From: JALOLG01 sp963722415
GTDB lineage: Bacteria > Actinomycetota > Acidimicrobiia > Acidimicrobiales > Ilumatobacteraceae
Length of the DNA stretch: 64,000 bases
NCBI GenBank assembly: GCA_963722415.1
Contig: CAVRNI010000043.1
Coordinates: 186,001 to 250,000, forward strand
Direction: 5' to 3'
The notes under the pieces were generated by a model. The model had not been told where the DNA came from. It made no database searches and saw nothing but the letters and a program-made list of their open reading frames with translations. Both the position numbers and the translations under genes were made by a program. This document shows positions 28,081 through 40,410 of this stretch, piece by piece (position 1 is the stretch's first letter; each line of letters opens with the position of its first letter).

Positions 28081-29421
28081 TCAGCGTGTCGGCATCGTGA
28101 TCACAAAGCGTGCACCGCCGCTCGGACTGTCCTCGACGGTGATGCTGCCGTCGTAGCGGGTGATGATGTCGTGGACGATCGCGAGTCCGAGCCCGGCAGC
28201 GGCCGGCGCGGCCGGTTCGGGATTCGTCGAGGCGTGCGAAACGTTCGAACACGTCGGTCCGCCGTTCTGGCGGGATGCCGGGGCCGTCGTCGGCGACGAT
28301 CAGGGTCGCCTGGGTGCCGCGCTCGGTGAGCTCGATGTCGACGGTCGTGTTGGCGTGGCGGCAGGCGTTGTCGATCAGGTTGCGAACGACGCGCCGGAGC
28401 TCGTCGGGGTCGCCGAGGACTTGGGCGGCCGAAACCCGGCTGGCGTCGACGGTGATCGCCGAGCGGCTCGACGCTCGGATCTCCTCGAGCACGATGTCGT
28501 CGAGGTCGACCGGTTCGGATCGCCGGCTGGGGGTGCCCGCATCGCTCCGGGCGAGCAGGAGGAGGTCCTCGATCATCCGCTGCAACCCAGCGATCTCCTC
28601 GAGCTGGCTGCGACGTGTGGCCGCCGCGTCAGCGCCCGCCGGATCGCGCTCGTCGACTTCGAGCTCGGCGCGCATCCGCGTCAGCGGTGTCCGCAGCTCG
28701 TGGGACGCGTCGGCGACGAATCGCTGCTGGCGTCGGACCGAGCCGTTCGAGGCGCGCGAGCATCTCGTTCATCGTGACGGCGAGCCGGGCGATCTCGTCG
28801 TCGCCGCCCGGTTCGGGCACCCGACGGTCGAGTTCGTCGACACCAATGCCCGCGACCTGAGCGCGGATCCGCTCGACCGGCCGCAACGTCCGACCGACGA
28901 CCATCCAGACGACCGCAGCCAGGGCGAGGACGGCGAGCGGCACGATCCACGCCAGCGATGTCGTCAATTCCGCAATGCTCTCGTCGACGTCGTCGCGCGC
29001 TCCGGCGACGTAGACGGTTCCCTCGCCTCCAGTGGGCATGTCGTAGGAGGCGGATACCACTCGATACGTGTCGCCATCGAACGAGATGTCGCGCCCTTCG
29101 TCGTCGTCGCTGGATGCGGGCGGCTCGAATTCGTCGACCCCGCCCGACGAGGCGATCACCTGGCCATCGCCGCCGACGACGACGACGATCCGATCGTCGT
29201 CGTCGAGTGTCGGCAGCGGCACCGCCGCTCTCGAGAACGTCGGCCAAGCGCTCGGCCTCCGTCGACAGTGTCTCATCGAGTTGGTCGACCAACCCGGCTC
29301 GCTGGCGGGCGACGAGCAACACGCTGGCGACGACCAGCACGACCGCGACCGCGACCGTTGCCAGCGCGGTGACGCGGACCCGAATGGTCCCGAACCACCG
29401 TCGGCGCGACTCAGCTGCCAT
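28081..29421 (-). CDS. Two-component sensor histidine kinase
   Basis: About 447 residues. Two transmembrane helices (VTALATVAVAVVLVVASVLL and SLAWIVPLAVLALAAVVWMV) flank an extracytoplasmic domain of ~120 residues rich in Asp/Glu. These are followed by HAMP (LRPVERIRAQVAGIG), the phosphorylated H-box FVADASHELRTPLTRMR, N-box LRRVVRNLIDNACRHA, and G-boxes DDGPGIPPE and GLGLAIVHDIITRYDGSI. Breaks near 29228, 28738 and 28205. The ATG overlaps the response regulator stop by 11 nt, so the pair is coupled. The acidic sensor domain could bind cations (inference). Confidence 0.88.
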
Positions 29422-30088
29422 CGCCGTCCATGCGGTAGCCGAGGCCGCGAAGGGTCGTGATGTGGTCGGTGCCGAACGGTTCGTCGACCTTGCGACGCAA
29501 CCGGCCGACGTGAACCTCGATGATGTTCGGGTCGCCATCGAAATCGAACCCCCACACACCGGACAGGATCTCGTCCTTCGAGACGACCTGACCCGCTCGG
29601 CGGGCGAGGAACTCCAAGACGTCGAACTCACGGCGCGTCAGGTCCACCAACACACCGCTCGACCACGCCCGACGTCCGACCGAATCGATGCGCACCGACC
29701 CGACGGTCGTCGGGACAGGGTCACGCCCGGCCGAGCGGCGCAGCAACGCGCGGACCCTGGCGACCAGCACTGGAAACGAGAACGGCTTCACCAGATAGTC
29801 GTCGGCACCGGTGTCCAGTCCCTCCGCTTCGTCGAGGTCGCCGTCCTTGGCGGTCAACATCAGAATTGGTGTCCACACCCCGGCTGCACGCAGATCCGCG
29901 CACAACACGTATCCGTTCCGACGCGGCAACATGATGTCGAGCACGATCAGGTCGTAGGTCCCCTCGGTCGCCTTCCACCACCCGTCATCGCCGTCAGGCG
30001 CGACGTCGACGGCGAATCCCTCCCGCTCCAAACCGCGCTTGACCGCCGCCGCGATCTTGTGGTCGTCCTCGACGACGAGCAGCCTCAC
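29411..30088 (-). CDS. OmpR/PhoB-family response regulator
   Basis: 225 residues, intact. REC domain with phospho-acceptor DLIVLDIMLPRRNG, switch residues LMLTAKD and YLVKPFSF; winged helix with DLTRREFDVLEFLARRAGQV and VHVGRLRRKVDEPFG, LRGLGYRMD. GTG 30088 has GGAGG 8 nt upstream. Cotranscribed with the overlapping kinase gene. Probable direct-repeat binding sites lie in the divergent promoter at 30124-30169. Confidence 0.93.
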   Translation of the reverse strand: MRLLVVEDDHKIAAAVKRGLEREGFAVDVAPDGDDGWWKATEGTYDLIVLDIMLPRRNGYVLCADLRAAGVWTPILMLTAKDGDLDEAEGLDTGADDYLVKPFSFPVLVARVRALLRRSAGRDPVPTTVGSVRIDSVGRRAWSSGVLVDLTRREFDVLEFLARRAGQVVSKDEILSGVWGFDFDGDPNIIEVHVGRLRRKVDEPFGTDHITTLRGLGYRMDGDGS

Positions 30089-30123
30089 CGATCCACCTCC
30101 GCGATCACAGTCCACTGTCGCAC

Positions 30124-30169
30124 CTGAACGCACCCTGAAGCCGCCGCACCCGCCGTCAGGTTCCCGACA
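30124..30169. promoter_or_regulatory. 11-bp-spaced direct repeats, candidate response-regulator sites
   Basis: CTGAA at 30124 and 30135 (embedded in CACCTGAACG / CACCCTGAAG) and CAGG at 30155 and 30166; both pairs have an 11-bp period, as OmpR/PhoB-type dimers require. They lie between the response regulator (start 30088) and the divergent PepSY-like gene (start 30195). Confidence 0.5.
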
Positions 30170-30194
30170 GGATCAGTCGCGCACCATGGTCCCC

Positions 30195-30745
30195 ATGAAG
30201 CGAACCACGACCATCATCTCCATCGCCGCCGTCGCCACCGTGTTGGCCGGCGGTGCCACCTACGCCGCCGCCCAGGACACCGGGGACGACGGTTCGGTCA
30301 CCGGCGACGACGTCGACCGGGCGAGCGCTGCCGCGCTGGCCGAGACCGGTAACGGAACCGTGAGCAGTGTCGAGCTCGACGACGGCGGTTACGAGGTCGA
30401 GGTGCGCCTCGCTGACGGGACCGAGGTCGACGTCGACTTGGACGGCGACTTCGCCGTCGTGCACACGAGCACTGACGATCCGGACGACGATTCGGACGAC
30501 GATTCGGACGACGATCGGACGACGATTCGGACGACGGCTCGGACGGCGACAACGTCCCGGTCGGCGACGCCGAGCGTCAACGGGCGACCGACGCTGCGCT
30601 CGCGGAGACTGGCGAAGGCACGGTGACCGACGTCGAAATCGACGACGGCGGCTACGACGTCGAGGTACGTCTGGCGGACGGCACCGAGATCGACGTCGAC
30701 CTGGACGCCGACTTCGCGGTTGTTCGGACCGAACAGGACGACTGA
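30195..30745 (+). CDS. Secreted protein with two PepSY-like repeats and an Asp-rich linker
   Basis: About 183 residues. A signal peptide (TIISIAAVATVLAGGATYAA) is followed by two similar modules: ASAAALAETGNGTVSSVELD with GGYEVEVRLADGTEVDVDLD, and ATDAALAETGEGTVTDVEID with GGYDVEVRLADGTEIDVDLD. Between them lies an acidic linker from a 12-nt repeat (GACGACGATTCG), where one base is missing near 30520 and the frame breaks. PepSY-like secreted proteins often pair with OmpR-type two-component systems, and here it is divergent from one. Probably an extracytoplasmic modulator of the sensor kinase (inference). An ATG three codons upstream (30186) is possible. Confidence 0.8.
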
Positions 30746-30840
30746 CCAGATCGACCCGGACGCGTGGAGTGTCGAGGAGTGTCGAGGCGTGTCGAGCCCT
30801 CGAGATCGGTGGAAAATGGGTGTCCTGAGGAGGTTGGACA

Positions 30841-31233
30841 ATGGACGACATCCGACACCCGGCGATCCGAGGGCTCGTCGAGACGCTGCAAGCCACGCAA
30901 TCCGACATCGAGACGTTCCTGCCGCTGCACACCCCGGACACGATCATCGTGAACTTCGGTGGCCGGCGCGTGCTCGGTCGTGATGACCTGCGTGAGGCAA
31001 TGGCCTCCGCGCTCGCCTCACCGCTCGCCGACGTGACGACCACCACCGAGATCCACGACATCCGCTTCGTCCGTCCCGACGTGGCCATCGTCAGCTGCAC
31101 CAAGCACGTCCACGACGCACGCGACACGACGGACAAGCTCGCGAGCACGGGCAGCCTCACCTACGTCGCCGTCGAGGACGGCGGCGAGTGGCGGATCGCG
31201 CTCGCTCAAACGACACCCGTCGCCGGGACCTGA
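30841..31233 (+). CDS. SnoaL-like / SgcJ-type NTF2-fold protein
   Basis: 130 residues, GGAGG 7 nt before ATG. The NTF2-like pattern is seen in the N-terminal helix IRGLVETLQATQSDIETFLP, then DTIIVNFGGRRVLGRDDLRE and VAIVSCTKHV. Family members act as small-molecule isomerases or hydrolases, or as stress proteins. No partner gene is evident. Just upstream (30765-30797) GTGTCGAG occurs three times in tandem with a 10-bp period. Confidence 0.8.
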   Translation: MDDIRHPAIRGLVETLQATQSDIETFLPLHTPDTIIVNFGGRRVLGRDDLREAMASALASPLADVTTTTEIHDIRFVRPDVAIVSCTKHVHDARDTTDKLASTGSLTYVAVEDGGEWRIALAQTTPVAGT

Positions 31234-31248
31234 CCGCGACCGGTCAGG
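31229..31248 (+). terminator. Hairpin after the SnoaL-like gene
   Basis: CCTGACC, loop GCGACC, GGTCAGG; a perfect 7-bp stem overlapping the stop codon and followed by TTTGTGGGGG. It lacks a long T-run, as is common in actinobacteria. Confidence 0.5.
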
Positions 31249-31257
31249 TTTGTGGGG

Positions 31258-31277
31258 GTTTACGTCATTCCGTAAAC
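31258..31277. promoter_or_regulatory. Inverted repeat upstream of methyltransferase gene
   Basis: GTTTACG, 6-nt spacer TCATTC, CGTAAAC; perfect 7-bp arms, about 45 nt before ATG 31322. It has the size and spacing of a dimeric repressor site, but no regulator gene is adjacent. Confidence 0.5.
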
Positions 31278-31321
31278 TCGGGCGCTCGCCTCGATGTGAG
31301 GGTTGGCCAGCGAACGTGGTG

Positions 31322-32107
31322 ATGGACCGAGGACGACCTGCGCTCGCCCGTCACCGTGACCTGTGGACGCTCGTGAACGAACGGTTCACGGACGCCGACG
31401 CCGACGACAAGTGGGCAACGGACGGGATCCGCTGGGGACTGTTCCGTCTGCCCGAAGCCGAGCTCGGACTCGTCGGTGACGTTCGGGGTCTCGACATCGT
31501 CGAGCTCGGCTGCGGCACCGCGTTCTTGTCGGCGAGCCTCGCTCGCGCTGGTGCGCGCCCGGTCGCCGTCGACCTGAGCCCGGCCCAACTCGACACCGCC
31601 CGGCGATGTCAGCAACACCACAACCTGTTCTTCCCGCTGGTCGAAGCCGACGCCGGCGAGGTCCCATTGCGCAGTGGCATGTTCGACCTCGTGGTCAGCG
31701 AGTACGGCGCCGCCCCCTGGCGTGAGCCCGCGGTCTGGCTCCCGGAGGCTGCCCGACTCCTGCGACCGATGGGACGACTGGTGTTCCTGACCCACAGCGT
31801 GACGATCGCCCTCTGCGTACCCGAGGAAGGTGGGGTCGCCGGTGACCGGCTGCTGCGCGCCCAACGCGACATCGCCCGGATCGCGTGGCCCGGAGGAGGC
31901 ATCGAACACCATCCCAGCCACAGTGACTGGATTCACCTTCTGCGAGCCAACGGCTTCGAGATCGACGCCCTTCACGAGCTCTTCCCGCCTCCGGAGACGA
32001 ACACGCCCGACTTCTACGACATCGTCACCGCCGACTGGGCCGCGCGATGGCCGGCAGAAGACGCGTGGATGGCTCACCGACGCGACACCCTCCGCGCCGT
32101 CGATTAG
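31322..32107 (+). CDS. Class I SAM-dependent methyltransferase
   Basis: 261 residues, intact. Motif I is IVELGCGTAFLSASLARAG, acidic post-I VAVDLSPAQLD, motif II-like MFDLVVSEYGAAPW, and later LLRPMGRLVFLTHS. A WAARWPAEDAWMAHR C-terminus is typical of actinobacterial small-molecule methyltransferases. GTG 31316 and ATG 31322 are both possible starts. Substrate unknown. Confidence 0.87.
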   Translation: MDRGRPALARHRDLWTLVNERFTDADADDKWATDGIRWGLFRLPEAELGLVGDVRGLDIVELGCGTAFLSASLARAGARPVAVDLSPAQLDTARRCQQHHNLFFPLVEADAGEVPLRSGMFDLVVSEYGAAPWREPAVWLPEAARLLRPMGRLVFLTHSVTIALCVPEEGGVAGDRLLRAQRDIARIAWPGGGIEHHPSHSDWIHLLRANGFEIDALHELFPPPETNTPDFYDIVTADWAARWPAEDAWMAHRRDTLRAVD

Positions 32108-32185
32108 CGAGCAAGACTCGAGGTCGTCGGGACGAGACGACGGGTGTGCGAGGATCCGTGCGCACAACGCGACACCGGAGGACGC

Positions 32186-32989
32186 ATGGCAAGGACAGCG
32201 ACGGAGCCGACGCGACTCCAGTCGGGCAACCCGGCCCTGAGCGAGAAGTTCATCGAGACCCACCTCACCGCGAGCGCGGCGCGCTCCATGACCGTCGCCG
32301 GCGTCAGCGTCAAGACGTTGATCCTGTTGGTCGTGCTCGTCGCGGGTGGTGCCTGGGGATGGGCCAGCGCCACCGAACCGGTCGGCGTCGACCTCGGCAG
32401 CGGGTACGCCAACACCACCGTCACCATCCCTGGCGGGTTCTGGCTGGCCAGCTTCGGCGCCTTCCTCCTCGGCATCTCCATCGCCGTCCAGCCCCGGCGG
32501 GCGGCACTGCTCGGCGTCCTCTACGCCGTGTGCGAGGGGTTCTGCCTCGGCGCGATCTCGGCGGCCTTCGACGCCCAGACCGACGGCATCGTGGGCGCCG
32601 CGGTCCTGTCGACCATGTGCGTGTTCGTCGTCGCCCTGCTCCTGTACATGACCCGCATCATCAAGCCGACCCAGAAGCTGGCGTTCGCCGTCATCGCCGG
32701 AATGGGAGGTCTGGCATTGCTCTACACGTTCGTGTTCATCCTGTCGATCTTCGACTGGGGATGGCTCTACAGCGACAGCTTCCGGTCGGTGGGTCTCGTC
32801 GTCACGATTCTCGCGATCGTGCTGGCCGCGCTCAGCCTGGTACTCGACTTCGGCACCATCGAAGCCGGTGTCCAGGCCGGAGCACCGAAGGAGTTCGAGT
32901 GGTATCTCGGGTTCGGGCTGATGGTCACGCTCGTCTGGCTCTACATCTCGATCCTCAAGCTGCTGGCCATCTTGTCCCGCAACCGCTGA
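32186..32989 (+). CDS. Bax inhibitor-1/YccA-family membrane protein
   Basis: 267 residues, seven or so transmembrane helices starting at SVKTLILLVVLVAGGAWGWA. Family features include the soluble N-terminus (NPALSEKFIETHLT), a helix with YAVCEGFCLGAISAAF, and DFGTIEAGVQAGAPKEFEWY followed by a final helix, where the acidic residues form the pH-gated Ca2+ leak pore in structurally known members. Intact frame; GGAG precedes ATG. The next gene starts 6 nt after the stop. Confidence 0.92.
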   Translation: MARTATEPTRLQSGNPALSEKFIETHLTASAARSMTVAGVSVKTLILLVVLVAGGAWGWASATEPVGVDLGSGYANTTVTIPGGFWLASFGAFLLGISIAVQPRRAALLGVLYAVCEGFCLGAISAAFDAQTDGIVGAAVLSTMCVFVVALLLYMTRIIKPTQKLAFAVIAGMGGLALLYTFVFILSIFDWGWLYSDSFRSVGLVVTILAIVLAALSLVLDFGTIEAGVQAGAPKEFEWYLGFGLMVTLVWLYISILKLLAILSRNR

Positions 32990-32995
32990 TGAGCC

Positions 32996-35387
32996 ATGTC
33001 CGCGGCTGAGCTGGGCGCAACACCCTCTGTTCGCAACCGCGTGTTCGCCGCGCCGGCGGATGACCCTCGCGCGAGGCGACCGGCCGACACTGCGACGCTC
33101 GTCGTGTCGGTGGTGGTGGTGTGCCTGCTCGGGCGGAGCCATCAGGCGCGCGCCGATGTCGATGTTCGCGTGCTCGATCTGTTCGCGGGTCCGTTGCCGG
33201 GATGGCTCAGCGGGATCGCGACGATCGCGTTCATCGTCGGGGGCTTGTACGTCGTCGGGTTGATGATCGGCATCCTCACGATGGGCAAGGGGCGATCGGC
33301 GGTCGCTCGCGACATGCTGCTCGCCGCCGCGCTCGCCTTTGCCGCCGCGATCGCGGCCTCGTATGCCTTCGGACCGGAGTTCCCCGACATGCTTCCGGAG
33401 CTCGCCGAGCGTGAAGGCTTCCCGTCGTTCCCGGTCGTGCGGCTGGCTGTGGCGGTGGCCGCGATCCGTGTGGCGGGGCCCTACCTGGCGGTGCCGATGC
33501 GCCGCGTCGGTCTCCGCCTCGTCGTCGCGATGTCGATTGCTGCGCTCGTGTTGAGCTACGGCACGTTGTCAGCCGTGATCGGCGGCCTGGCGCTTGGCGT
33601 CGCCGCCTCGTCGGCCATCCACGTCGTCTTCGGCTCCGGGACGGGCATCCCGAGCCGCGCCCGCATCATCGCCGCCCTCGAGGAGATGCATCTCGACGTC
33701 GTCGATGTCGAATACCTCGATCGCCAGCACGCACGCGGGGTCGTCGTTCGCGCACAGGTCGCGGACGGCGACGATCTGCTCGCCAAGGTCTTCGGACGGG
33801 ATGCGGCCGATGCAGCGTTCGCGACGCGCCTGTGGCGATCGATCTGGTATCGGGATGGCACTCGATCGCTGACTGCGAGCAGCGAGCAGTTGGCCGAACA
33901 CGAGAGCTTGGTGCTGCTCGTCTGCGAGCGGGCCGGTGTGCCGGCGCACCGCCTGGTTGGCTGGAGCCGGGCGTCGACCGGTGACACCCTGATGGTCGCG
34001 TCGATGGCTCGGCGGCACGTTGATGTCGGACATGACCGGCGACGACCTCGACGACGCGACGCTCGATCGGGTGTGGCGTGCCGTCTCCGACCTGCACGCC
34101 GCTGGCATCGCCCATGGCGACATCGACGCCAGCCGGATCGTCATCGGCGAGACCGCGGTCCTGCTCGTCGACTTCGAGGCCGCGACCGTTCTGGCTGACG
34201 ACGTCGCACGACGGCGCGATCGTGCCCAGATGTTGGTCGCGACGTCAGTGGCGGCCGGCGAGGATCGAGCGCTGGCCGCGGCTCGCCGAGTCGTGGGTGA
34301 CGAGCTGTTGCTGGACGCGTTGCCGATGTTGCAGGCGGCGGTCATGGGGCGCGGGTTGCAGCACGATGCGAGGTCGGCGAAGTTGAAGTTCGGGCGGCTC
34401 CGCAGCGAGGCCGCGGAAGCGCTCGGGGTCGAGACCCCCGAGGTCGAGCGGTTGCAGCGGGTGTCGTGGGGCAGCGTCGCCATGGCCGCGCTCACGTTGT
34501 TCGCGGCCTACTCGTTGATCTCGGCGTTGACCGACATCGGTATCGACACGATCGTCGAAGAGCTGTCGAACGCGTCGTGGAGCTGGGTGATCGTGGCGCT
34601 CGTCTGTGCGCAGCTGACCAACATCGGCGAGTACTTCAGCCTGGCAGGGGTGGTCGGTTCGCCCGTCCCGTTCGGCCCGACGATCATGTTCCGGTACGCG
34701 CTGTCGTTCATCTCGCTTGCGGTGCCGGCTGATGCCGGGGCGATCGCGATGAACATCCAGTATCAGCGGAAGTTGGGTGTCCCCGTCGCGGCCGCCGTCG
34801 CCCAGGGTCCGCTGCTGACCCTGTTCTCGAAGGGGTTCGACGTCATCTTGCTGCTCGTCTCGGCGAAGTTCATCGGCGAGGCGCTCGACACCGAAGCGGT
34901 CGATCTCGGCAAGATCGTCCGGCTGGTGTGCCTCATAGTCGTCGCCGCGATCGTGGCTTGCGTGGTCGTGGTGGCCGTGCCGCGTCTACGCGCCAAGATG
35001 CTTCCGCACGTCACCGCGGGCTTCAGTGCCGTGAAGGGCAGCCTGACCGACCCGGCACGGTTGATGAAGATCGTCGGCGGAGTCCTGACTCAGAAGATTC
35101 TGTTCGCGCTGACGCTCGCCGCTTCGGTGGCTGCGTTCGACGAGAGCCTGGCGTTCGGTGAAGCGATCTTCGTCAACTGCACGGTGTCGTTGTTCATCGG
35201 CCTGGTTCCGGTGCCGGGCGGCATCGGCGTGGCCGAGGCGGCGCTGACCGCCGGGTTGATCGCCGTCGGCGTGCCCGACGAGGTGGCGATCGCGGCGGCA
35301 ATCACTCACCGAATGGTGACTGCGTACATCCCGCCCGTGTTCGGGTGGTGGTCCTCTCGGTGGCTCGTTGCTCGCGACTACTTGTGA
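32996..35387 (+). CDS. Membrane protein fusing helix bundle, kinase-like domain and LPG-synthase-type flippase domain
   Basis: About 795 residues. An N-terminal block of about six helices (VLDLFAGPLPGWLSGIATIA, AVARDMLLAAALAFAAAIAA, LRLVVAMSIAALVLSYGTLS) is followed by a soluble kinase-like region with AGIAHGDIDASRIVIG (catalytic-loop HGD) and VLLVDFEAATV (DFG-like). The C-terminal UPF0104/AglD2-type lysylphosphatidylglycerol-synthase membrane region ends with LFIGLVPVPGGIGVAEAALT, the family's most conserved stretch. One break near 34015. Separate kinase and flippase parts are known in actinobacterial relatives; this suggests phospholipid or glycolipid handling at the membrane. The exact reaction is unknown. 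Confidence 0.82.
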
Positions 35388-35391
35388 CGAA

Positions 35392-35429
35392 GACGCTGCG
35401 GCCGGCAGCGGAGATCCGGCCGCAGCGTC
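35392..35429. terminator. Strong bidirectional terminator hairpin
   Basis: Perfect 14-bp stem (GACGCTGCGGCCGG, 10-nt loop, then its complement) in the 54 bp between the stops of the convergent genes at 35387 and 35442. No T-run, so it may act as an intrinsic terminator of the GC-rich type on both strands. Confidence 0.8.
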
Positions 35430-35441
35430 ATGTCGACAGCG

Positions 35442-35858
35442 TCAGGTGTCGGCGGGGACGCGGCCGCCGTAGACGGCGAGACCGTACACGACGAGAAAAC
35501 CGGCGAGGATGTACATGAGCGACCACACCGGGTAGTACGGCATCCACCAGATCGCCGAGATGGACAGCAAGGCGCCGGCGATGATGCCGATCCAACGCGC
35601 GAACTGCGAGCGATACAACACGGCGAACGAGGACAGGATCAAGAGCACACCGACGAGCAGCCACAGCCAGCCGTACGACGACAGGCTCGTACCGAGCATC
35701 GCACCCTCGAGCTCATCCGGGACGACGCCGTCGTAGCGAAACGCCCACAGCGCGTCGAAAAGACGCATGATGCCGGCCATGCCGAGGATGGTGCCGGCGA
35801 AGAACAACCAGCCGAAGCCGGGCTCCATCACGTCGTTCCGATCGTAGTTCGAGTTCAT
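35442..35858 (-). CDS. DUF7144-type four-helix membrane protein
   Basis: 138 residues with four helices: GWLFFAGTILGMAGIMRLFD, GWLWLLVGVLLILSSFAVLY, RWIGIIAGALLSISAIWWMP and SLMYILAGFLVVYGLAVYG. The W/Y-rich PYYPVWSLMYI is characteristic of this actinobacterial family of unknown function. GGGAGG lies about 6 nt before ATG. Terminated by the hairpin at 35392. The 141 bp upstream (35859-35999) should hold its promoter; I see no clear motif there. Confidence 0.85.
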   Translation of the reverse strand: MNSNYDRNDVMEPGFGWLFFAGTILGMAGIMRLFDALWAFRYDGVVPDELEGAMLGTSLSSYGWLWLLVGVLLILSSFAVLYRSQFARWIGIIAGALLSISAIWWMPYYPVWSLMYILAGFLVVYGLAVYGGRVPADT

Positions 35859-35999
35859 GACGTACCTCCCTGTCAAAATCCGCATCGGTGAGATGGCGTG
35901 CGCCGAGAATATGCGCGACGTCCCAGCTCTCAGGGTGATGCTCACGGTCACGTTGCTGCACGTCAGGGACGTCGCGAGCACGAGCCGATCTGGCGATGA

Positions 36000-37483
36000 T
36001 CAGGCGTTCACGTCGGGCGCGTCGTTCCACGCGAAGACGTGGAACTCCCAGGGCGCGAGCTGGACGTACAGCCCGTCGGTCGCGACCTCCGTCCCGTCGC
36101 GTACGAACACCCGGTCGCGACAGACGGTCTTCGAGTCTCCACGTCCGATCGGCCAGATCGTTCCATGCGCGGATGGATGCGGGCCGCCGCTGGGGCGTCA
36201 GCGAAGTTGATCACGATCAGTGATCGCTGCTCGTCATCGATCCACGACCACGCCAGGAGTTGCGTGGAGCTGGAATCATCCGGCCAACCGCTCGCGCCGC
36301 ACAATGCCCAGTCGCCACGCCGCAGCGGGGCGGTCGCGCCGATCAACCCGACGTGGAAGCGGCGGAGCTCCTCGTCGCGCGCCTCAGCCGGCCGCCGGCC
36401 GAGGAACACTGGGAGCCGCACCCGCCAGCCTTCGAACTGGCCTTCGTGCCACATGGTCGCGCCGGGCAGCGTGGCGATGACGACGGCCGCCGCCCGTTCC
36501 TTCGCGGGTTCGAACTCCGTGGCGGCGCGCGGCTCGTCATGGTTCTCGAGAAACCGCACCAGTCGACGTTGGTAGTCGACGTCGGCGTTGAGGTGCCCGC
36601 GTATCGCGTCGGGGCCGTCGTGGATCAAGCGGTCGTACAGGCGCTTGTCGTAGCAGTAGTCGAACCCGAGCTGCTGGAGGTCCCACTCCAGATCCCAGTA
36701 CGCCTCGGCGGCGAAGACGAAGTCCGGATGCACGGCTCGCACCGAACCGATCACCTCGGTCCAGTACTCCCGATCCGGCACGCTGCCGGCGCGCTCTCCC
36801 CACGTGCTGGCGAAGACGTCGTTGAGCAGCAACATCGCCATGTCGCAGCGGACACCGTCGGCCTGCTGGCCGATGTCGAGCAGCGTGTCGACGGCGGCCT
36901 GCCGCAGGCCGGGCGCGAACCCGTTGAGCTGCGCGACGTCCGGCCACGGCGGGAAGTAGGGGTCGCGGCCACGGGCGATGACCGCGTCCGCCGGTCGCCA
37001 GATAGCCCGCTGGATCGCGGGCGAGGTCGTCGGCACTCCCTTGGACGAAGTACTCGGGGTGATCGACGAGCCACGGGTGGTCGGGAGCCACGTGGTTGGG
37101 CACGAAGTCGACGAGGAGGCGCACCCCACGCTGGGCGAGCGCAGCTCGGGCGACGGCAAGGCCGCGCCGGCCGCCGAAGCGGGCGTCGACCTCGTAGCGG
37201 CGGATGCAGTAGGCCGAGCCGATGACGTCGGCGTCGTCCAGATCGGGGAGGGCGGCGTGGAACGACGCCACCTGGTCGGCCGATTCGAGCGCCAGTTGCA
37301 CACCGGCCGGGCTGCGCTCCCACACACCCATCAGCCACACGGCGTCGACACCGGGCGGCGTCACCTGCGTCCCACTCGGAGGAGGGGACGTTGGCGAGCG
37401 TCGTCGCGACGCCCGCCCGCTCACCGACGTCGTGGAGCCACGCCGCCGTGTTCAGCTCGTAGATGACCGCGTCGGAAGGCCAT
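36000..37483 (-). CDS. GH13-family alpha-glucan-active glycosidase
   Basis: About 490 residues, alpha-amylase superfamily. All four conserved regions are seen: I VDFVPNHV, II GVRCDMAMLL (nucleophile Asp), III FVFAAEAYWD (acid/base Glu), IV FLENHDEPRA. The C-terminal beta domain ends GLYVQLAPWEFHVFAWNDAP after a break near 36175. Other breaks near 37380 and 37010, and probably one beside the ATG, because the coding frame VIYELNTAAWLHD is offset from ATG 37483. There is no signal peptide, so it is cytoplasmic. It follows the GH63 gene by 14 bp, so the two may work together on storage glucan or trehalose-type sugars. Confidence 0.85.
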
Positions 37484-37497
37484 GCCCTATCTGGGCT

Positions 37498-40201
<2,704 letters not shown>

Positions 40202-40330
40202 CCGGACTCCCATCGTTCGTGTCCGGGCAGATTCAACCAGGTTCGGCAACGACTCCGCCCGGCGATCGCGGCGATCCACGTTCGTTCTCTCGATGTTCAC
40301 GCCGGCGACACTCGAATTGGTGACCGATCG

Positions 40331-40384
40331 CCCGTTCGGGCACCGGTGGTTGCCCGTACGGGTACCCGTGGGACCCCCGTCGGG
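40331..40384. promoter_or_regulatory. Cluster of CCCGT-(N)-CGGG near-palindromes
   Basis: CCCGTTCGGG (40331), CCCGTACGGG (40353), CCCGTGGG (40365) and CCCGTCGGG (40376) follow one another with start-to-start steps of 22, 12 and 11 bp. They fill the divergent promoter between the GH63 gene (start 40201) and the zincin gene, ending a few bases before the possible GTG start at 40390. Candidate multi-site operator. Confidence 0.5.
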
Positions 40385-40410
40385 TCGCCGTGATCGGCGA
40401 CGATGTTGCC

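Noticed and set aside
30480..30545. Asp-rich repeat as an RTX-type calcium-binding nonapeptide array
   Set aside because: The unit is Asp-Asp-Asp-Ser from a 12-nt repeat, not GGxGxDxUx; it is better described as an acidic linker.
31265..33142. 625-codon minus-strand open frame
   Set aside because: Lies antisense to the methyltransferase, BI-1 and start of the flippase genes, all of which carry family motifs; no recognisable domain.
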